Made by a program: the position numbers and the translations under genes
Shown here: in pieces, positions 44,403 through 57,039 of the stretch
How positions within the stretch are numbered: position 1 is the stretch's first letter
How the letters are laid out: the number at the start of each line of letters is the position of its first letter
Assembly (NCBI GenBank): GCA_009760855.2
Contig: WPIO01000146.1
Coordinates: 496,001-560,000, forward strand
DNA length: 64,000 nucleotides
Reading direction: 5' to 3'
Origin: Cristatella mucedo
Taxonomy: Eukaryota > Bryozoa > Phylactolaemata > Cristatellidae
Notes under the pieces: generated by a model
Databases searched by the model: none
Told to the model about the DNA's origin: nothing
The model's input: only the letters and a program-made list of their open reading frames with translations

Positions 44403-45023
44403 ATATACGAATTCAATACCCGTAATGTTGACAAGTCTATGGAACATAAAAAGAGAGTTGAAGAAGTTTAATAAGGCCTGTAGCATATGCTACTGCCTCT
44501 GTGGCCTAGAGCTCTAAGCAAGACAATTTATAATTCCGAATTCGGAAGCAGAACTGACTGCATATGACGGCTTCAGAACTCATGCTGCCTCAGCCATAGA
44601 TTATCTAATGATCGGTTGCTATCCTTTTCAATTCAGGAACCACCAATAGTCAATATCAATAATAATCTGGCTGTCTTAGCTTGACATTGGGTCACTAGTA
44701 TGACCTAGCATTTTGGAATACTTTTGCCTGCATTTTTTGCAGCACTTGAAGGAAAGCAAGGCAACCCAAAATCAGCCCTAATGCACCTACCGTTTTATAA
44801 AATATGATTTTATAAGTGCTCTCGTTGATTACCCCTTTCACTTGTTAAGTGCAATAGTTACTTAGCCAGCTTCACATTGTATTCATGTGCTGTATATTCT
44901 TCAGAACTGCTATAGGTAATTGACTGTGGACATGTTATACTTTGTTTTTAGCTTTGGCCATTAGTGTCTTTGTGTCCTAATAATATATTCATTATTGGTT
45001 AAATACTACTAATGGTTTTGTAG
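44403..45023. other. Unassigned sequence (possible intron)
   Basis: Nothing recognised before the acceptor of the membrane exon. Confidence 0.3.
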
Positions 45024-45147
45024 AAAGGCTTATTGACTATATGGATGGTGACGTGGAAGCTTCAATTTCCAAAGTTCAGCTGGCTGTGGCTGCGGCTGCG
45101 GCTGCGGCTGCGGCTTTCCTGGTTATGATTATGATGATACTTCTCAG
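45024..45147 (+). CDS. Candidate host exon, transmembrane segment
   Basis: After an acceptor (GGTTTTGTAG, ending 45,023) a phase-1 frame reads RLIDYMDGDVEASISKVQLA, then nine Ala in a row and FLVMIMMILLR, a single membrane span with a following basic residue. The phase equals that of the 411-bp exon, so the two can be joined in frame. A possible GC-type donor (CAG then GCAAGT) ends the exon at 45,147; a GT at 45,152 is the alternative. The Ala run is encoded by a perfect GGCTGC hexamer repeat and may vary in length. Confidence 0.45.
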
Positions 45148-45457
45148 GCAAGTAGTACAGTATATATGTCGTGTATCACTCAATGCGTTCAACTACAGGC
45201 TTCAGTTTTTCGGTTTATCTGAATAAAAATGCCTCTTCAGCCCTGCTGTATGAAACATGTCCTCTTTTAGACCTCCTAAAGTCTAGCGGCTGAAATAGAT
45301 CTGAACTGCAACAAAGCTGAGTGATGCACCACATGAAAAACATAGACAGTCCTGAGAACCTCAGTCCTTCAACCTAAAGGAAATGTTGTTCCTTCAGGCA
45401 ACTATTGAAGATTCATCCCAACATCGTAATGAGGTCTTATCACTGAGTGAACTAAAT
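45148..45457. other. Unassigned sequence
   Basis: Nothing recognised; intronic if the preceding exon is real. Confidence 0.3.
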
Positions 45458-45644
45458 AGTAATATTAATAATAATAATGCACTTGATAAAGCACCTCAGA
45501 GAACTCAATCTCTTTGTTGGCACTTTATATTTGCTGCAAAGGGAAGAGTAATTGAATGATGAGTTATATCGTGCTTGATAAACATGAATAACCTGGTTGA
45601 AAAAATATAGTAATAATGCAGTCAATTCAACGGCTTCACTGCAC

Positions 45645-45800
45645 GTGCTACACTGGTTTGGCATAAAGGTTAAGGTTCTAGACTCGAATCAAGGTCAAGT
45701 TGAATGTATTTGATAGTGTGGGCTCGAGCCCCATGGCATTTCTGAAACGGCCAAGTAGAGCTTATCTTATGGTGCTATACACATACACATGCACATATGC
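45645..45800 (+). mobile_element. SINE-A inserted in L2-A
   Basis: GGTTTGGCATAAAGGTTAAG (A box), GTGTGGGCTCGAGCCCC (B box), GAAACGGCCAAGTAGAGC, GGTGCTATACACA, then (AT)n. Confidence 0.72.
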
Positions 45801-45902
<102 letters not shown>

Positions 45903-46740
45903 CTTGCTCTGTTTCTATGTGCTTAAACTACACTGCACAAGAAGCATGGTCGAATAGTTAGTAATAGCATGCTCCATGACAACAAGCCCAACATGTCTAG
46001 AGGTTACTTGCACTGGGTCCGAATGCAAATGTGGTTAGTGGCAGCATGCACAGTGTAAGAACCCAAAAGCACACAAAAGACAAACCAAATGGACCCTCTA
46101 AATACTGTGATTAATATATGCCTTTTTAGTTCCTTCTTTTTTATGTGGTAAAGTCAGAGGGTCTCGTGATGCCAGTAAGAAGTCCTGAGTTTGGGAGCAT
46201 ACGACCTAAAGGCACGGCTTCCAAAGGATTTCGGGTTCTTACTAAATGTATCTGAACGATCCGATTTAGAAAAACTTGGGTACTAATCTTAGCCTGGTAG
46301 TGGAGTAGTTCTAATAGGTAGGCTGTTGCAAATAATGCATGAGGAAACAGGGAATTACAGGACCTTACAGTCGATGTGTTGCTTAACTGGGAACCAGTGC
46401 CGGTCGGCTAGAAGTAATGTGATGTGGCAACTGGAACGACCGCGACAGATGAGCCTAGTTGCAGAGTTTAGCACCAACTGTTATTGCCTGAATACTCACG
46501 CCGGTAGACCAGCAAGCAAGGAGTTAGAAAATTTTAGATGGGATGTCACAAATGCATATACTTATTTAGGCGTAGTACTCCTTCTAAGCAATCCCGAATT
46601 TCAGCAGTGTTATGCAGCTCCAGGTAGGTAGACTTGACTGCAGAGCTGATGTGGTTGTCTAATGAAAGGTCACTTTGTAACAAGACACATTTTTTCCTGC
46701 ACACTCAACTAGATATACGCTGCCACAGCAGATTTTGAAC

Positions 46741-47140
46741 GTCAGGTTTTTTCATTTCCGAATCCCACATTGATTGCCTGCAACTATTAGGTTCGTGGTT
46801 AGATTATCATGCAATTTAAGAAAGTATTCTGCCATCTGCATGTAGATTCAATCAATACAAGATGCTGCAAGGAAGTTTGGAGAATTCATCGTGCTAGAGG
46901 GATGGGAGGTATCAAATCAAAGGTGCGACATTGTGTCCTCCGGATAGAAGTGAAAGCCTAGGTTGTACCTGGCAAACGCATCCAAAATAGGGACTCTACT
47001 AGTGACTCAAAAATCACTGCTCTAAAATCCAGTCTAGATCATAAGAACTTTATTACCTTCTGCCCAGTCTTCCTCCATCAATTCCTATCAAAGACACTAG
47101 AATCATCGTGGCTGACTAGCTGAACTCATATATTGAAACT
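46741..47140. mobile_element. L2-A scraps, both orientations
   Basis: 46,741-46,965 is minus-strand L2-A (the region around the RT catalytic motif). 47,000-47,140 is plus-strand L2-A (CTTCTGCCCAGTCTTCCTCC; GACTAGCTGAACTCATATAT) from the start of the RT. Confidence 0.6.
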
Positions 47141-49830
47141 TCGATTTCAGAATCACACTGGGTTTGCCAATAACTAGTAAGTTAGTTTTATCATTGCTTA
47201 GTTTTAGAATATTTGCTGCCATCCAAGTGCGGATGTCATCAATACACGCAGCAAGAGAGTTGAGATAATTCAATGTGCTCGAAGTCTGGGAGGGATCAGA
47301 GCAAAGGTATAACTGAGTGCCATCCTCACTGAAGTGAAAGCCTAGATTGTGCTTGGCAATCACATCAGCAAGAGGGAGAGTATAAACCATGAAAAGAACG
47401 GGAACTAGCACAGAGCACAGAGTTACCCCATATTTCAGAGCTGCCTCGGAAGACCTTGATCCATTCGCGTAAATACTCTGGAGTCTCCCACTGAGATATG
47501 ATCTGAACAATTGTAGAGCAATGCCAGTGATTGCCAGGCGAGATGATACGCGATCAAGAAGAACTTTGTGATCGATAGTATCAAAAGCTTCCGAAAGATC
47601 GAGCAAAACAAGCAGAGACACTCTACCTATGTCTGCATTTCTAAGTAGGTCGGTGTACGCCCTGAGCAATGCTGACTCTGTGGAGTAATTAGCTCTAAAG
47701 CCACACTGGAACTTACTAGTAAGGTTTGAGATTTCAACATATGGGTTCAGCTGGTCTGGCACGACGCGTTCCAGTGTCTTTGATAGGAATTGTAGAAGGG
47801 ATTGTGGGCAGTAGTTGCCCAAGTTATCTTGGTCTACTGTGGCTTTCTCGAGAAGTGGCCTGACTACAGCTTTTTTGAAAGGTGCTGAGATATGACCTGA
47901 GGCTAATGACATATTAATGATGTTAGTTATGCATGGCAGCAGCAGATCAATTCAACGTAGGAGCAAGACAGTGGGAATAGGGTCCTGAAGACTTGTCGGC
48001 TTCTTTGTTTCGGATATAAACTTTAGGACGAGATCGGTAGTTATCTGCTTAACTGTAGACTTTTAGGAGCAGTCAGGAATCGGGGAACGGCATTATAGGG
48101 GGGATGTTGTCATCACAGGGATTGACTCCCTGATCTTGTCTATCTTATGCACAGAGAATCGAGATAAGCGATCGGCTAGATCATGAAAAGAATCATCGGG
48201 TAAGGACCTAATCTGGTACCCGTTGAGGAGATGGTTGATCGTCGACATCAGCACTGTTGGATTGTGCATCAGTGATTAAAAAATATTTTAATAGAAGCAG
48301 AACTTGGCCTTTTCTAGGATCGATTGGTTTTACCTAGAGCAGTCTTCATATGCCTGTCAATGGACAGTCAGTGTTGATCTGTTTTTAGCTTTTCAAGCTT
48401 TCGTTTAGTAGACATGGCTAGTTTAATGTCTGTTGTAAACCATAGGCCGTCTGGACGAGGCCGTACATTTAATGTATCAGCGAGTGCTGTGTTGTAGCTT
48501 TCTACCAATGATCACAGATCGGAGGGATGGCTGAGCAGGAGAGGCGAAGCAGATATTCTCGCACCGACTGCATCGATGTCAAAAGTTTTGAGATTTCACG
48601 ATTCAAAGGTTATTTTAGAGGAGTAGGTGGGCACAACTGTAGATTCAATCCCATCTGCATGTGGTTAGTTAACCAGGATTTGGTAATAATTGGTGATGAC
48701 AAAGTGCCGTTGTATGAGAAATTCTGGTCGAGTGTGTGACCCTTGAAGTAAGTAGGGCCATGCACATGCGCCACAAGAGACAATGAGTCAGTCAATTCAT
48801 GCTATTCAGGGCTGAAGGTTTCTGATAAGTTATCAAAGTGAACGTGGAAATCCCCCATTACGAGGAAGGGTCGATTTTATCCATTAATTGTTATTAAAAC
48901 GGAATTAAAACAAGGTCGGAGAAATCTGAGATGAAGGAGGATTTGGTACCGGGTGGGCAATAAACTACTGCCACCATCGGTAACTTTCTGTCTGGTTAGA
49001 CAAAGACAATTGATTCAAGACATTGCTTCGAGGGGACTGCAAATGGCTTGATTTTGAATTTCTAGTGCACTCACTGCCACAACGGCTTTTGGTGTGCATT
49101 GGGTAGCCAACAGACTTCGTCTCACACAACAAAGAGAAGTTGGGAAGCATAGCAGAGTCAGGAGAGCAGTTGAGGTATTGCGTAGCATGGAAGTAGCAGC
49201 TCAGCACCTCTGAAAAGGATGAGCCATAGTTGGCAGTGGGAGAGTAGTTGCCGTTGAGTAAGACTTGAGGAAGCATGTTCCACATGCTAAGACCTGCAGA
49301 CCTAAAGCTTCTGTAGCCAGCTGTAAGCTGAGTTGTCCACACAGGACCTGAGGGCAAGAACAGGCTGAAGCTGATGCAGCGGTTCAGCTAGGTATGAAGG
49401 AGCTAAGTCGCGGTGGGCCTTGCGGGTTAGGGTAAGAAGGATTTTGTGGGTCAGAGTAAGAATGGTGAACTCAAAACAATTAATTCTATGGAGTGCTTAT
49501 TTGGGGATGGCTAACAGCTGGAGATTGAATAATGAGGGCACGATAACTGGAACTCCATAACAACTTTTGATTGATGTAAAGGTGTAAAAGAAAGAAAACT
49601 TAGTTGGGGCTACTTTGCTAATGCTCGGAAAGTTAACTGATTTACGTGAATGATCGGTTAAGGCCAGCAGGTCGAAGCTTTTTTCAGAAATAAGGTCGAT
49701 TGTTAATAAGGAGGGATTGCATAACGAGAGAGGTATTTAAAGATAAGCATTGTTTTTTAGGCGGTTATTAGAGCAGTCCTAATTGCAGCTAAACAAGCGA
49801 GATTATCAGGACCACTTGAAGGCTCTGGGT
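47141..49830 (-). mobile_element. L2-A LINE, near full-length, nested L2-B inside
   Basis: Minus strand: endonuclease N-terminal part at 49,490-49,800 (LISEKSFDLLALTDHS), an L2-B insertion at 49,030-49,480, the endonuclease core resuming near 48,990 (MVAVVYCPPGTK), the linker, and an RT frame open at 47,103-47,912 with [15 protein letters not shown] but a mutated catalytic motif (FHFSEDGTQLY instead of YADD). The catalytic loss shows that the copy is dead despite the long frame. Confidence 0.8.
49030..49480 (-). mobile_element. L2-B LINE fragment nested in L2-A
   Basis: GGTAGCCAACAGACTTCGTC, GCAGAGTCAGGAGAGCAG and GAAGCTGATGCAGCGGTTCA match the reversed L2-B C-terminal region. Confidence 0.8.
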
Positions 49831-50930
49831 CGTTGGAGATACTGCTAGGAATGTCAAGTGAACCGGGTGTCACGGCATGGCCTCCAAGCAAGTTTCGTGG
49901 TGTTTTTATTTTTTTAGGCATAAATCATGGACCTTAATAATAGAAATCTCATCTAAGAATGCATTTGAACGAATATCATGATAATACCTATGCACGACCA
50001 TAAATAATAGCTTGGTTACTAGCAACCTGCGAATCTAACATGGCCGACGGCTTAGGGGAGGGTAACCAAGCCCCAAGGAGTAAGCCTGTAGACAATCGGT
50101 GGCAATTAATTTCTTATGCTGTAGATCAAATGTCCAAGCAATACACTCTTAAAAGGCCTTAGACGTATCGGTTTTTGTACAAGAAATTTGCAATAATTCT
50201 GATATTCAGAAGAGAAAAGTGAAGCCGTCAAGAAGTGCTGTGAGTTGCTTAGTAGAGGCCGAACGTGAGTCCGAACGTCGTTTGGCCCTGCCAGTGACGC
50301 GGCTGCAGGAGTGTAGCATATTCCGAAGGCCGCAGGAACATTGTAGCTGAAGCCGGAGCGAATATAACTCGTCGAACTTGAACTCGACATTTTAGAAAGC
50401 ACTTCTCATCATCGTGGCTCGTCGGAAAGTCACCTTGAGTGCTTTAACTGTGATTGGGTCGGAGAGATGATAGCCGCCATTGCTTTAAAGTATGGCGAGC
50501 TCCGGCAACTATCTTTAATGCATTCAGTGTTCACACACTCGCTGTCTCACTTGCTGTCCGTATACTCTTTGCACAGACCCAGCGCTTAGTCGAGCGCCCT
50601 TCTTCTTATTGTCTCAGAAGACCTTGACCTCGAGCTGGCCAGACGCCAGCTTCCTTTTCTATGGGGATGAAGATCAAATCCTCCAGAGCTTTGTGAAACA
50701 GAATTGAACCTCTAATGAGCCTTTTTCACAGGAGCTTTTCTCTGCCAGGCTATGACATAACAAGGCTGCTCAGAAGTGAGACACTAGGTACTTCACATAG
50801 AAGTCTCATCGGTTTATGCCAGGCAGCCGTGCATGTGAGTAGATCAGAGGGCAGACCTGTGCAGCTGCCTTCTGCTGGAGCAGCACAGCTGGGCGGTTTT
50901 GCAGCTCTAGCAGCACTCAAATGAATTGCT
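49831..50930. other. Mostly unassigned sequence
   Basis: The first ~100 bases may still be L2-A 5' sequence. The rest holds one candidate host exon (next entry) and no recognised repeat. Confidence 0.35.
50106..50390 (-). CDS. Weak candidate first exon of a host gene
   Basis: From ATG 50,390 the minus strand reads MSSSSSTSYIRSGFSYNVPA and stays open for 94 codons. The balanced base use differs from the repeats around it. No family motif and no clear donor. It may equally be a chance frame. Confidence 0.2.
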   Translation of the reverse strand: MSSSSSTSYIRSGFSYNVPAAFGICYTPAAASLAGPNDVRTHVRPLLSNSQHFLTASLFSSEYQNYCKFLVQKPIRLRPFKSVLLGHLIYSIRN

Positions 50931-51450
50931 GCACATAAACCCGGCCGAAACGGAAGGAGAACACTTGAAAACGTGCACAGTGATATACGATGCATGACCG
51001 TGGCTTTGCAAAGCCAAGTTGTGGTCGATTGGTTGGGGATTGCAGGAGATTGCTGCATTGGCAATAGAGATTCATGTCGTTTGAAATGCACTGACTGAAA
51101 GCTAGTACAATCGATAGCATTTCCGAGAAGCGCCCAAAAAGAGTTTAACCAAAATGAGAAATGTATATGGGACCGTTGCCCAGCATCCTTCCGTCTATTT
51201 GTGACGGTGCATTGTGGATTGCCGAGTTTTCCGGTTCATTGCCATCGATTACCGAGCATCGTCCCTAATTGCATGTGCGTGATTGGCTGGAAGGATTCCA
51301 GTTTCACTTTTATTACAATGCCCTGTTCTAAGAAAGAACAGCTCGATGTGCTCCCACCAGCTTTGATTGAATTGTAGCAGAGCGTCACCGATTGCCATAT
51401 TTTCTCTCCGTTCCTTTCGATTGTCATTCGTAGCCCGAGATCGAAGCTTT
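50931..51450. repeat. Second patch of the ~175-bp degenerate repeat
   Basis: The cores GATTGCAGGAGATTGCTGCA (about 51,037), CATTGCCATCGATTACCGAG (about 51,238) and the GATTGCC/GATTGTCATTCG region (about 51,390-51,425) repeat at 180-200 bases, with words shared with the block at 1-1750. Confidence 0.45.
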
Positions 51451-51478
51451 TAACACTGGGTGGAAAGCTTGTACGTTT

Positions 51479-51668
51479 ATGGTGAGCCGTGATTGCTCAC
51501 TAGGTAAGGCGTTTGCTTTTCACGACCTCGGTCCCTTATTCGTGGGTTCGAATCCTGCTGTGGGCGATCCTGTATTGCCACTGCAAGCGGTGGTGATAGC
51601 CGTAAAGGCTTTTCTGTCGCTATACAAAAAGGCTGTTTTATCAGCCGGTATTTTTTTTAATTTTTTAT
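51479..51668 (+). mobile_element. SINE-B, best copy
   Basis: A box GATTGCTCACTAGGTAAGGC, B box TTCGTGGGTTCGAATCC, body CACTGCAAGCGGTGGTGATA and CTATACAAAAAGGCTGTTTT, then a T-rich end. tRNA-derived; short open frames in it are not genes. Confidence 0.8.
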
Positions 51669-51737
51669 AGTAAACGCCAGTACGCATCGTAATTGGAGCT
51701 TCGAACGGACGTTGTCAAGTCGATCTTAAACATATTT

Positions 51738-52345
51738 ATTTCATGTAATGTATCTCTGACGGCAATTCCACAAAGCCATGAAGACTGTCCATGTTCGGCA
51801 GGAGAGTTTTGTAATGAACACTCACAGCCTAAGCAGCTTTCGGTAATTTTTTATATTTTAGCTTCCGTTAAGCAGTATTCGGTAGCCATTAGGCTTCATT
51901 TCGCGAACAAAAGAGATAGTGAGAAGTATTGCCGAGTCAGGAAAGCTGTTTAGGTAGTGAGTAGCTAGGAAGTAACAATTCAGGACCACTAGAAAGACTG
52001 AGCCTTAGTTTGCAGTAGGAGAGTTGTTGTCGCTGCATAGGAATCGTGAAAGAGAGTTCCATAGTGATGGACCTGCAGAGCTAAAGGTTATGTGGCCAAC
52101 TGTCTTTAAGCAGGGGAATTGAACGGCTACTTTTTTTTCGATACAAGGCCCTGAAGGCACGTGCAGGCTGAAACTGGTGCCACAGTTCAGCCAAATATGG
52201 AGGAGCCAAGTCTTGATAGCCTTTTGGGTGAGTGTAAAAACTTTACTCTGCATCAACCGACCCACTCCCAGCCATACTAGCTCTTTTAGTAAAAGAGACA
52301 CGTCAAACCATTGGGTTTTGAAAACCAGCCTTACAACAACTTTAA
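51738..52345 (-). mobile_element. L2-B LINE 3' fragment
   Basis: Reversed tail CATGTAATGTATCTCTGACG, then 3' untranslated sequence and C-terminal RT codons on the minus strand up to ACCAGCCTTACAAC. Confidence 0.8.
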
Positions 52346-52822
52346 TAGCCATTCGCATTGGCCTTGTCTGTCGCGAGCTTTGCAGATGCCACATCACACC
52401 CCTTCTCGCTGACCGGCACTGGCTACCATTTGAGCAATGGATCGACTTCAAGGTTTTATCGCTCACGTTTAGGTCGCTTTGTTCATTGGCTCCAGCCTAT
52501 CTCTCAGATCTGCTCCTCCGCCAGGCCAAACGTCTTACCATACGCTTTCCAGTATCCAAAAATTTATTGATTCCAAGTACAGACCTTAAATCCTTTCGAG
52601 ACCGTGCATTTAGTTCGTATGCTTCCTCAGCCTGGAACTCCTTGCATGCTGACCCTGTGCATGTCACCCCTAACCATGTTATTCATGTTGCATGCTTATC
52701 AAGCATGATATTACTCACCATTCAATTGCTTTCCCTTCGCAGCAAATGTAAAGCGCCTAGAAAGAGATTGAGTTCTCTGAGGGCGCTCTGTCGAGTGCAT
52801 TATTGTTATTATTATTATTAAC
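52346..52822 (+). mobile_element. L2-A LINE 3' fragment with internal deletion
   Basis: C-terminal RT codons (LHWLP-type region, here DRHWLPFEQWIDFKVLSLTF) jump at about 52,641 to GCATGCTGACCCTGTGCATG and end GAGGGCGCTCTGTCGAGTGC plus ATT repeats. Confidence 0.82.
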
Positions 52823-53524
52823 TGCAGCACTTTGCCCGTACGCGCGACCTCTGCCTTTTTCTGTAGAAGCATTGCAAGATCATTTGGGGTCGCGATAGTT
52901 TGGTCCAGCTGCTAAGGTGTTCACCGTCGCTGCCCAAAGTCGGAGGTTGAAGCCCGGCAGGATATATGAAGAGTTTGGACAGCTATTGAGTTTTCCGCTA
53001 GTTTCTTTTCCTGAGCAGCTTCTCTTGGACGTAGGTGAAAACCATTTTGTTATCACATAGAGCAGGGCGAAATTCACCGTTCCAGTTTTCATTGCAAATG
53101 CTGAAAGTTCAACCTTGTGTATTTCAACATTGGCTATGGAAGATTTTGTGTCTTCCGTTCGCACATTGCAAAAGGTGAGAGTTCGACAGGAATACTCGTT
53201 CAGAAGTACGGCTCTGAATTAATCAAAGCTGTCAGGACTAAGACAGATTGCAAGGAACGCATACATCTCAAGCCCAAAGGACCGGGCCTACATCAGAAAA
53301 AGTCATTTCTTTAATCCTTTAACACAGCGAAGAGGCTTCAAGCTAAAGACCTCTTGAAGCCCGTCAACTGCAGTGAATAAGCTAAACCGAAGCCAATCAC
53401 TGCCAGTGGTTATGTCCAACGTTTTTGTCACTATGACGTTACATTAAACCAAGCAGTAGAAGACACAATGAATCGCGTATGTTGACATCTATAATGATGT
53501 GTAACAATAATGAAAAATGTTAGT
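52823..53524. other. Unassigned sequence
   Basis: No gene or repeat recognised. Frames of 65-94 codons on both strands have no motif. Confidence 0.35.
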
Positions 53525-53572
53525 ATAGCGCCATCTGAGAACTGAATCTCTCAATAGGAAAGTTTCAAATGC
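53525..53572 (-). mobile_element. Short L2-A/SINE-A tail
   Basis: AGCGCCATCTGAGAACTGAA then TCTCTCAATAGGAAAG is the reversed shared tail. Confidence 0.5.
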
Positions 53573-53579
53573 TCCATAA

Positions 53580-54190
53580 ATGTAATGTAATATATCTTCA
53601 TCTGAAACTCCACAAGGCCTTAAAGACTATGTCGGTGCTACGCCAGAGAGTTTTATATAGCAAACTCAGCCTAAGCGGCTTTCGGTACCCAGTCAGTAGC
53701 CAACAGACTTCATCTCACGCATCAAACATAAGTTGGGAATTTTCATAGCAGGGTCGGAAGGACAATCGAGGTAATTGAGTAGCATGGATGTTGCAGCTCA
53801 GGACTGCTGACAAGGATGAGCCATAGTCGACAGCTGGAGAGTAGCTGTCGTAGCGTAACTATTGTGGAAGCCAGTTCCACAGCTAATAGGACCTGCAGAG
53901 CTATAGCTTCTGTCACCAACGGTCTTTAAGCGGAGGAATGGAACAGCCAATGTATTGTTCATACAGGACTTGAGGGCACGAGGAGCCTACAACTGAGGCA
54001 GCGGATCAGCTGAGCATGGAGGAGTAGCCAAGCGGTGGCGGACCTTGTGAGCCAGCTTAAGGACTTTGCTCTGTACCCGTTGATCAACCGGCAGGCATCC
54101 AAGCTCTTTTAGAAAAAGAGACACGTGGTCAAATCTCTGGGACTTGAAAACTAGTCATGCAGCCATATTCATCGCCATTTGCAGTCACCT
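53580..54190 (-). mobile_element. L2-B LINE 3' fragment
   Basis: Reversed ATTAC tail (AATGTAATGTAATAT), ACTCCACAAGGCCTTAAAGA, then C-terminal region (GTCTTTAAGCGGAGGAATGG). Confidence 0.8.
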
Positions 54191-54229
54191 AATTGCTTAG
54201 CATGTAAGGCATTACATGTATGTTTAGTA

Positions 54230-54690
54230 GTAACATCAGCGAGTAGCAGGCATAGTAAAAGCTGATTTAATGCACATGAAAGATAAATCGCAAAGACCCA
54301 CCAAATGCAGTAATGCAGGTGCGTTTAAGCTTCTTTATAAATGTCGTCGTGTCAGGGGACATTGTGACGTGCGTAGGTAGTGAGCTCCTGGCTTTGGGGA
54401 GCACATTTACTAAAGGCACGGTCTCCAACGGTTTTGAAATTCGTACGAGGTCTGGCTAAACTCTTCGAGTCAGAACAGCAGGCCGGGGGTTTGGATTCTT
54501 CAGACGGTGGTGGAGTAGTTCGGATAGGTATGCTAGAGCCGGAGAATGAAGGGACCTAAAAGTAAGTGACAGAACCCTGAATTCGATGCACTTCTTGATC
54601 GTAAACCAGTGCTGGTCGGCAATAAGGGGTAGGCTACTGCAATAGCGATGCTCACAACCGACAGCCTAGCAGTAGAGTGTTACACCAACT
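54230..54690 (-). mobile_element. L2-A LINE fragment
   Basis: Reversed 3' untranslated and C-terminal codons (GTGTCAGGGGACATTGTGAC; AGGTCTGGCTAAACTCTTCG). Confidence 0.65.
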
Positions 54691-55500
54691 GTTCAAAAAA
54701 GCAGTAGTCAGGCCACTTCTCAAGAAAGCGATACTAGACCAAGAGACCTTGGGCAACTACTGCCCAGTCTTCCTTCTACCACTCTTATCAAAGACACTAG
54801 AACGGGAACTGGCAGACCAGCTTAACTGATATATTGAAACTTCAAACCTTGCTAGTAAGTTTCAGTCTGGCTTTAGAGCTAGTCACTCCCCAAAGTCAGC
54901 ATTGCTTAAGCTGTACAACGACCTACTTAGAAATGCAGACGTAGGTAGAGTGTCTCTGCTTGTTTTGCTCGATCTTTTGGAAGCTTTAGATACTACCGAT
55001 CACACAATTCTTCTTGAGCGCCACTCATCTCGCCTGGCATCACTGGCACTGCTCTGCAATGGTTCAGATCGTATTTCAGTGGGAAAATCCAGAATATTGA
55101 CGCGAATGGACAAAGATCATCCGAAGTAACTCTGAAATATAGGTTACCTCAGGGCTACCAGCAAGGTCTGGTTCTTTTGACGGTTTGTACTCTCCCTCTT
55201 GCTTATATGATTGCCAAGTACAATCTAATCTTTCACTTTTATGTGGATGACACAAACTTTTGCGTTTGCTTCGATACCTTCCAGCATTCGAGAACCCCAA
55301 ATTCTCTCAACTCACTTGTTGCACGTATTGATGACATCTGCTCATGGATGGCAGCCCATTTTCTAAAACTAAACGATGATTAAACTTACTTAAAAGTTAT
55401 TAGCAACCCGGTGTGATTCAGAAATTAAAAAAGGCTGACGCTCAAATTGGCTCTGCCAGCATATCTCCTGTTGAACTAGCTCAAAATCTGGACACCTAGA
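54691..55500 (+). mobile_element. L2-A LINE RT fragment
   Basis: Starts GTTCAAAAAAGCAGTAGTCA, runs through motif A (LVLLDLLEALDTTDH; changed), motif B and a motif C altered to YVDD, and ends near CTCAAAATCTGG. Confidence 0.78.
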
Positions 55501-55735
55501 TTAAGTGCACATCCAAAAGGAGATTTGCTGGCAGAGCCGATTTTGAGGGTTAGCCTTTTCAATTTCTGAATCCCGTTTGGTTTGTCCATAAGTAGTGAGT
55601 CAGTTTTGTCGTAATTTAATTTAAGAAAGTTTGCTGCCATCCATGTGTTGATGTTATTGAGACATGCGGCAAGGGTGTGTAGAGAATTCGACGTACTCAG
55701 GGGCTAGAAGGGATACAATCCAAAATACAATATTT
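55501..55735 (-). mobile_element. L2-A LINE RT fragment, inverted
   Basis: GGAGATTTGCTGGCAGAGCC and TTTGCTGCCATCCATGTG are the reversed codons downstream of the RT catalytic motif; head to head with the preceding piece. Confidence 0.7.
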
Positions 55736-56480
55736 TAGAAAATACTATAACCAGTAGATAGAGGCGAGATCTTTTCAAGTTGAATCTTCGTCTTTCGTAT
55801 TGATTGGTACTCCCATTGGAGTTAAGACACTTCTCATTATTACGCCTAAGGGACTGATGCAGTACAAACGCCACGTGAAGTGTCTACAGCTCGAGCAGTG
55901 TTCCAAAGCATCACGGTGCAGATTCGTCAGTACCTACCAGCTTGATCTGACCTCAAAGATATTTTAATCGTGCTTTTCCAGATTAACAACTTTATTAGCT
56001 GTTAGAGAATGTTTTCCAACGCTTGGATTCACGTATTTTTTATTTATGAGCCGGTACGTACATGATCAAGGAACTGCGAATTTTCGTATCATGGGATTGA
56101 AGCTGAAGAAGTGATGCCAGCAGTAGATACAGATGGTACCTAGGCGGCGCTCATGGATTACGATGACCGCCAGTGAGTGAGGAAACGTAAGACCTCAGAG
56201 TGATAGTGGGCGATTATGCCTTTTCATATGTGCAAGAGCTAAATGGAAGAGAACAACTAATGTTGTATCTGAGGCAGTCGGTGGTAAGTTGTTTCAAAGA
56301 GTGTGGCGTCGTCATTGAAGGGTGACCATCGAATCGCAAAGCCCTGCGGCCATTATTCGTCAGGAAAGACCAACAGACTACCAACCTGTGGTAGCCTATT
56401 ATGGAGGACTTATGTCCTTAAGCCCTCGGTACAGCCTCAACGCTTGCTATTCATACTCAATGCCACCCGGATGCCGATGT
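55736..56480. other. Unassigned, possibly more LTR-retrotransposon
   Basis: No family recognised before 56,480. Part may be older pol sequence of the gypsy element that follows. Confidence 0.3.
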
Positions 56481-57003
56481 CGCTTACATAAATTTCTCGG
56501 CCCGCAGCTATTTGTTATGGCCTGTGATAGAGCGTGATTCATGTCGAAGAGCTGGCGAGCCACTGTTCTTCTCACGTGTGTCGCATGAATGCTATTACAT
56601 TGTTTCCATTGCACAAATGGCCACGAGTGAGTCAACCTATGATATATGCAGAGTCCGCGCCTACTTAATCATACTAATAGGTCACACTCGAGTAGATTTA
56701 TCCGTAGAAATGCGAACAGCCACTTTCAAAATGTGGTCCGGTTTCTAAATGGCATAGCTGCTGTTACCAAAATTTGAGCAGTTGGTGTCGGGTGATGGAC
56801 CCCAGTTGACGGAACACGACTTTTGGAAATTCTGTGTGAGAAATGGTATTCGCTACTAGCTCACACCGCCAAACCATCCGATTTCCAACGATGCAGCAGA
56901 AAGAGCAATCCAGGCTGTCAAAACGAGCTTAAAGACTCCAGCTAGAACGGTACAGTGTCAGCCTAGGGCTCTGTTGATACCCTACAGGAATACATATGTT
57001 CAA

Positions 57004-57004
<1 letters not shown>
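56481..57004 (+). mobile_element. Ty3/gypsy LTR-retrotransposon integrase fragment
   Basis: Near 56,498 the frame reads ARSYLLWPVIERD, the strand after the integrase zinc finger. At about 56,765-56,945 LPKFEQLVSGDGPQLTEHDF, WKFCVRNGIRY and then NDAAERAIQAVKTSLKTP represent the catalytic core with the DNGPQ motif (here DGPQ) and the Asn/Ala/Glu helix. IPYRNTY follows. The intervening core is degraded, and the fragment ends at a GT repeat. No LTR was found. Confidence 0.72.

Positions 57005-57039
<35 letters not shown>

Noticed and set aside
47103-47912. Active LINE reverse transcriptase
   Set aside because: The frame is long but the catalytic motif is changed (SEDG in place of YADD).
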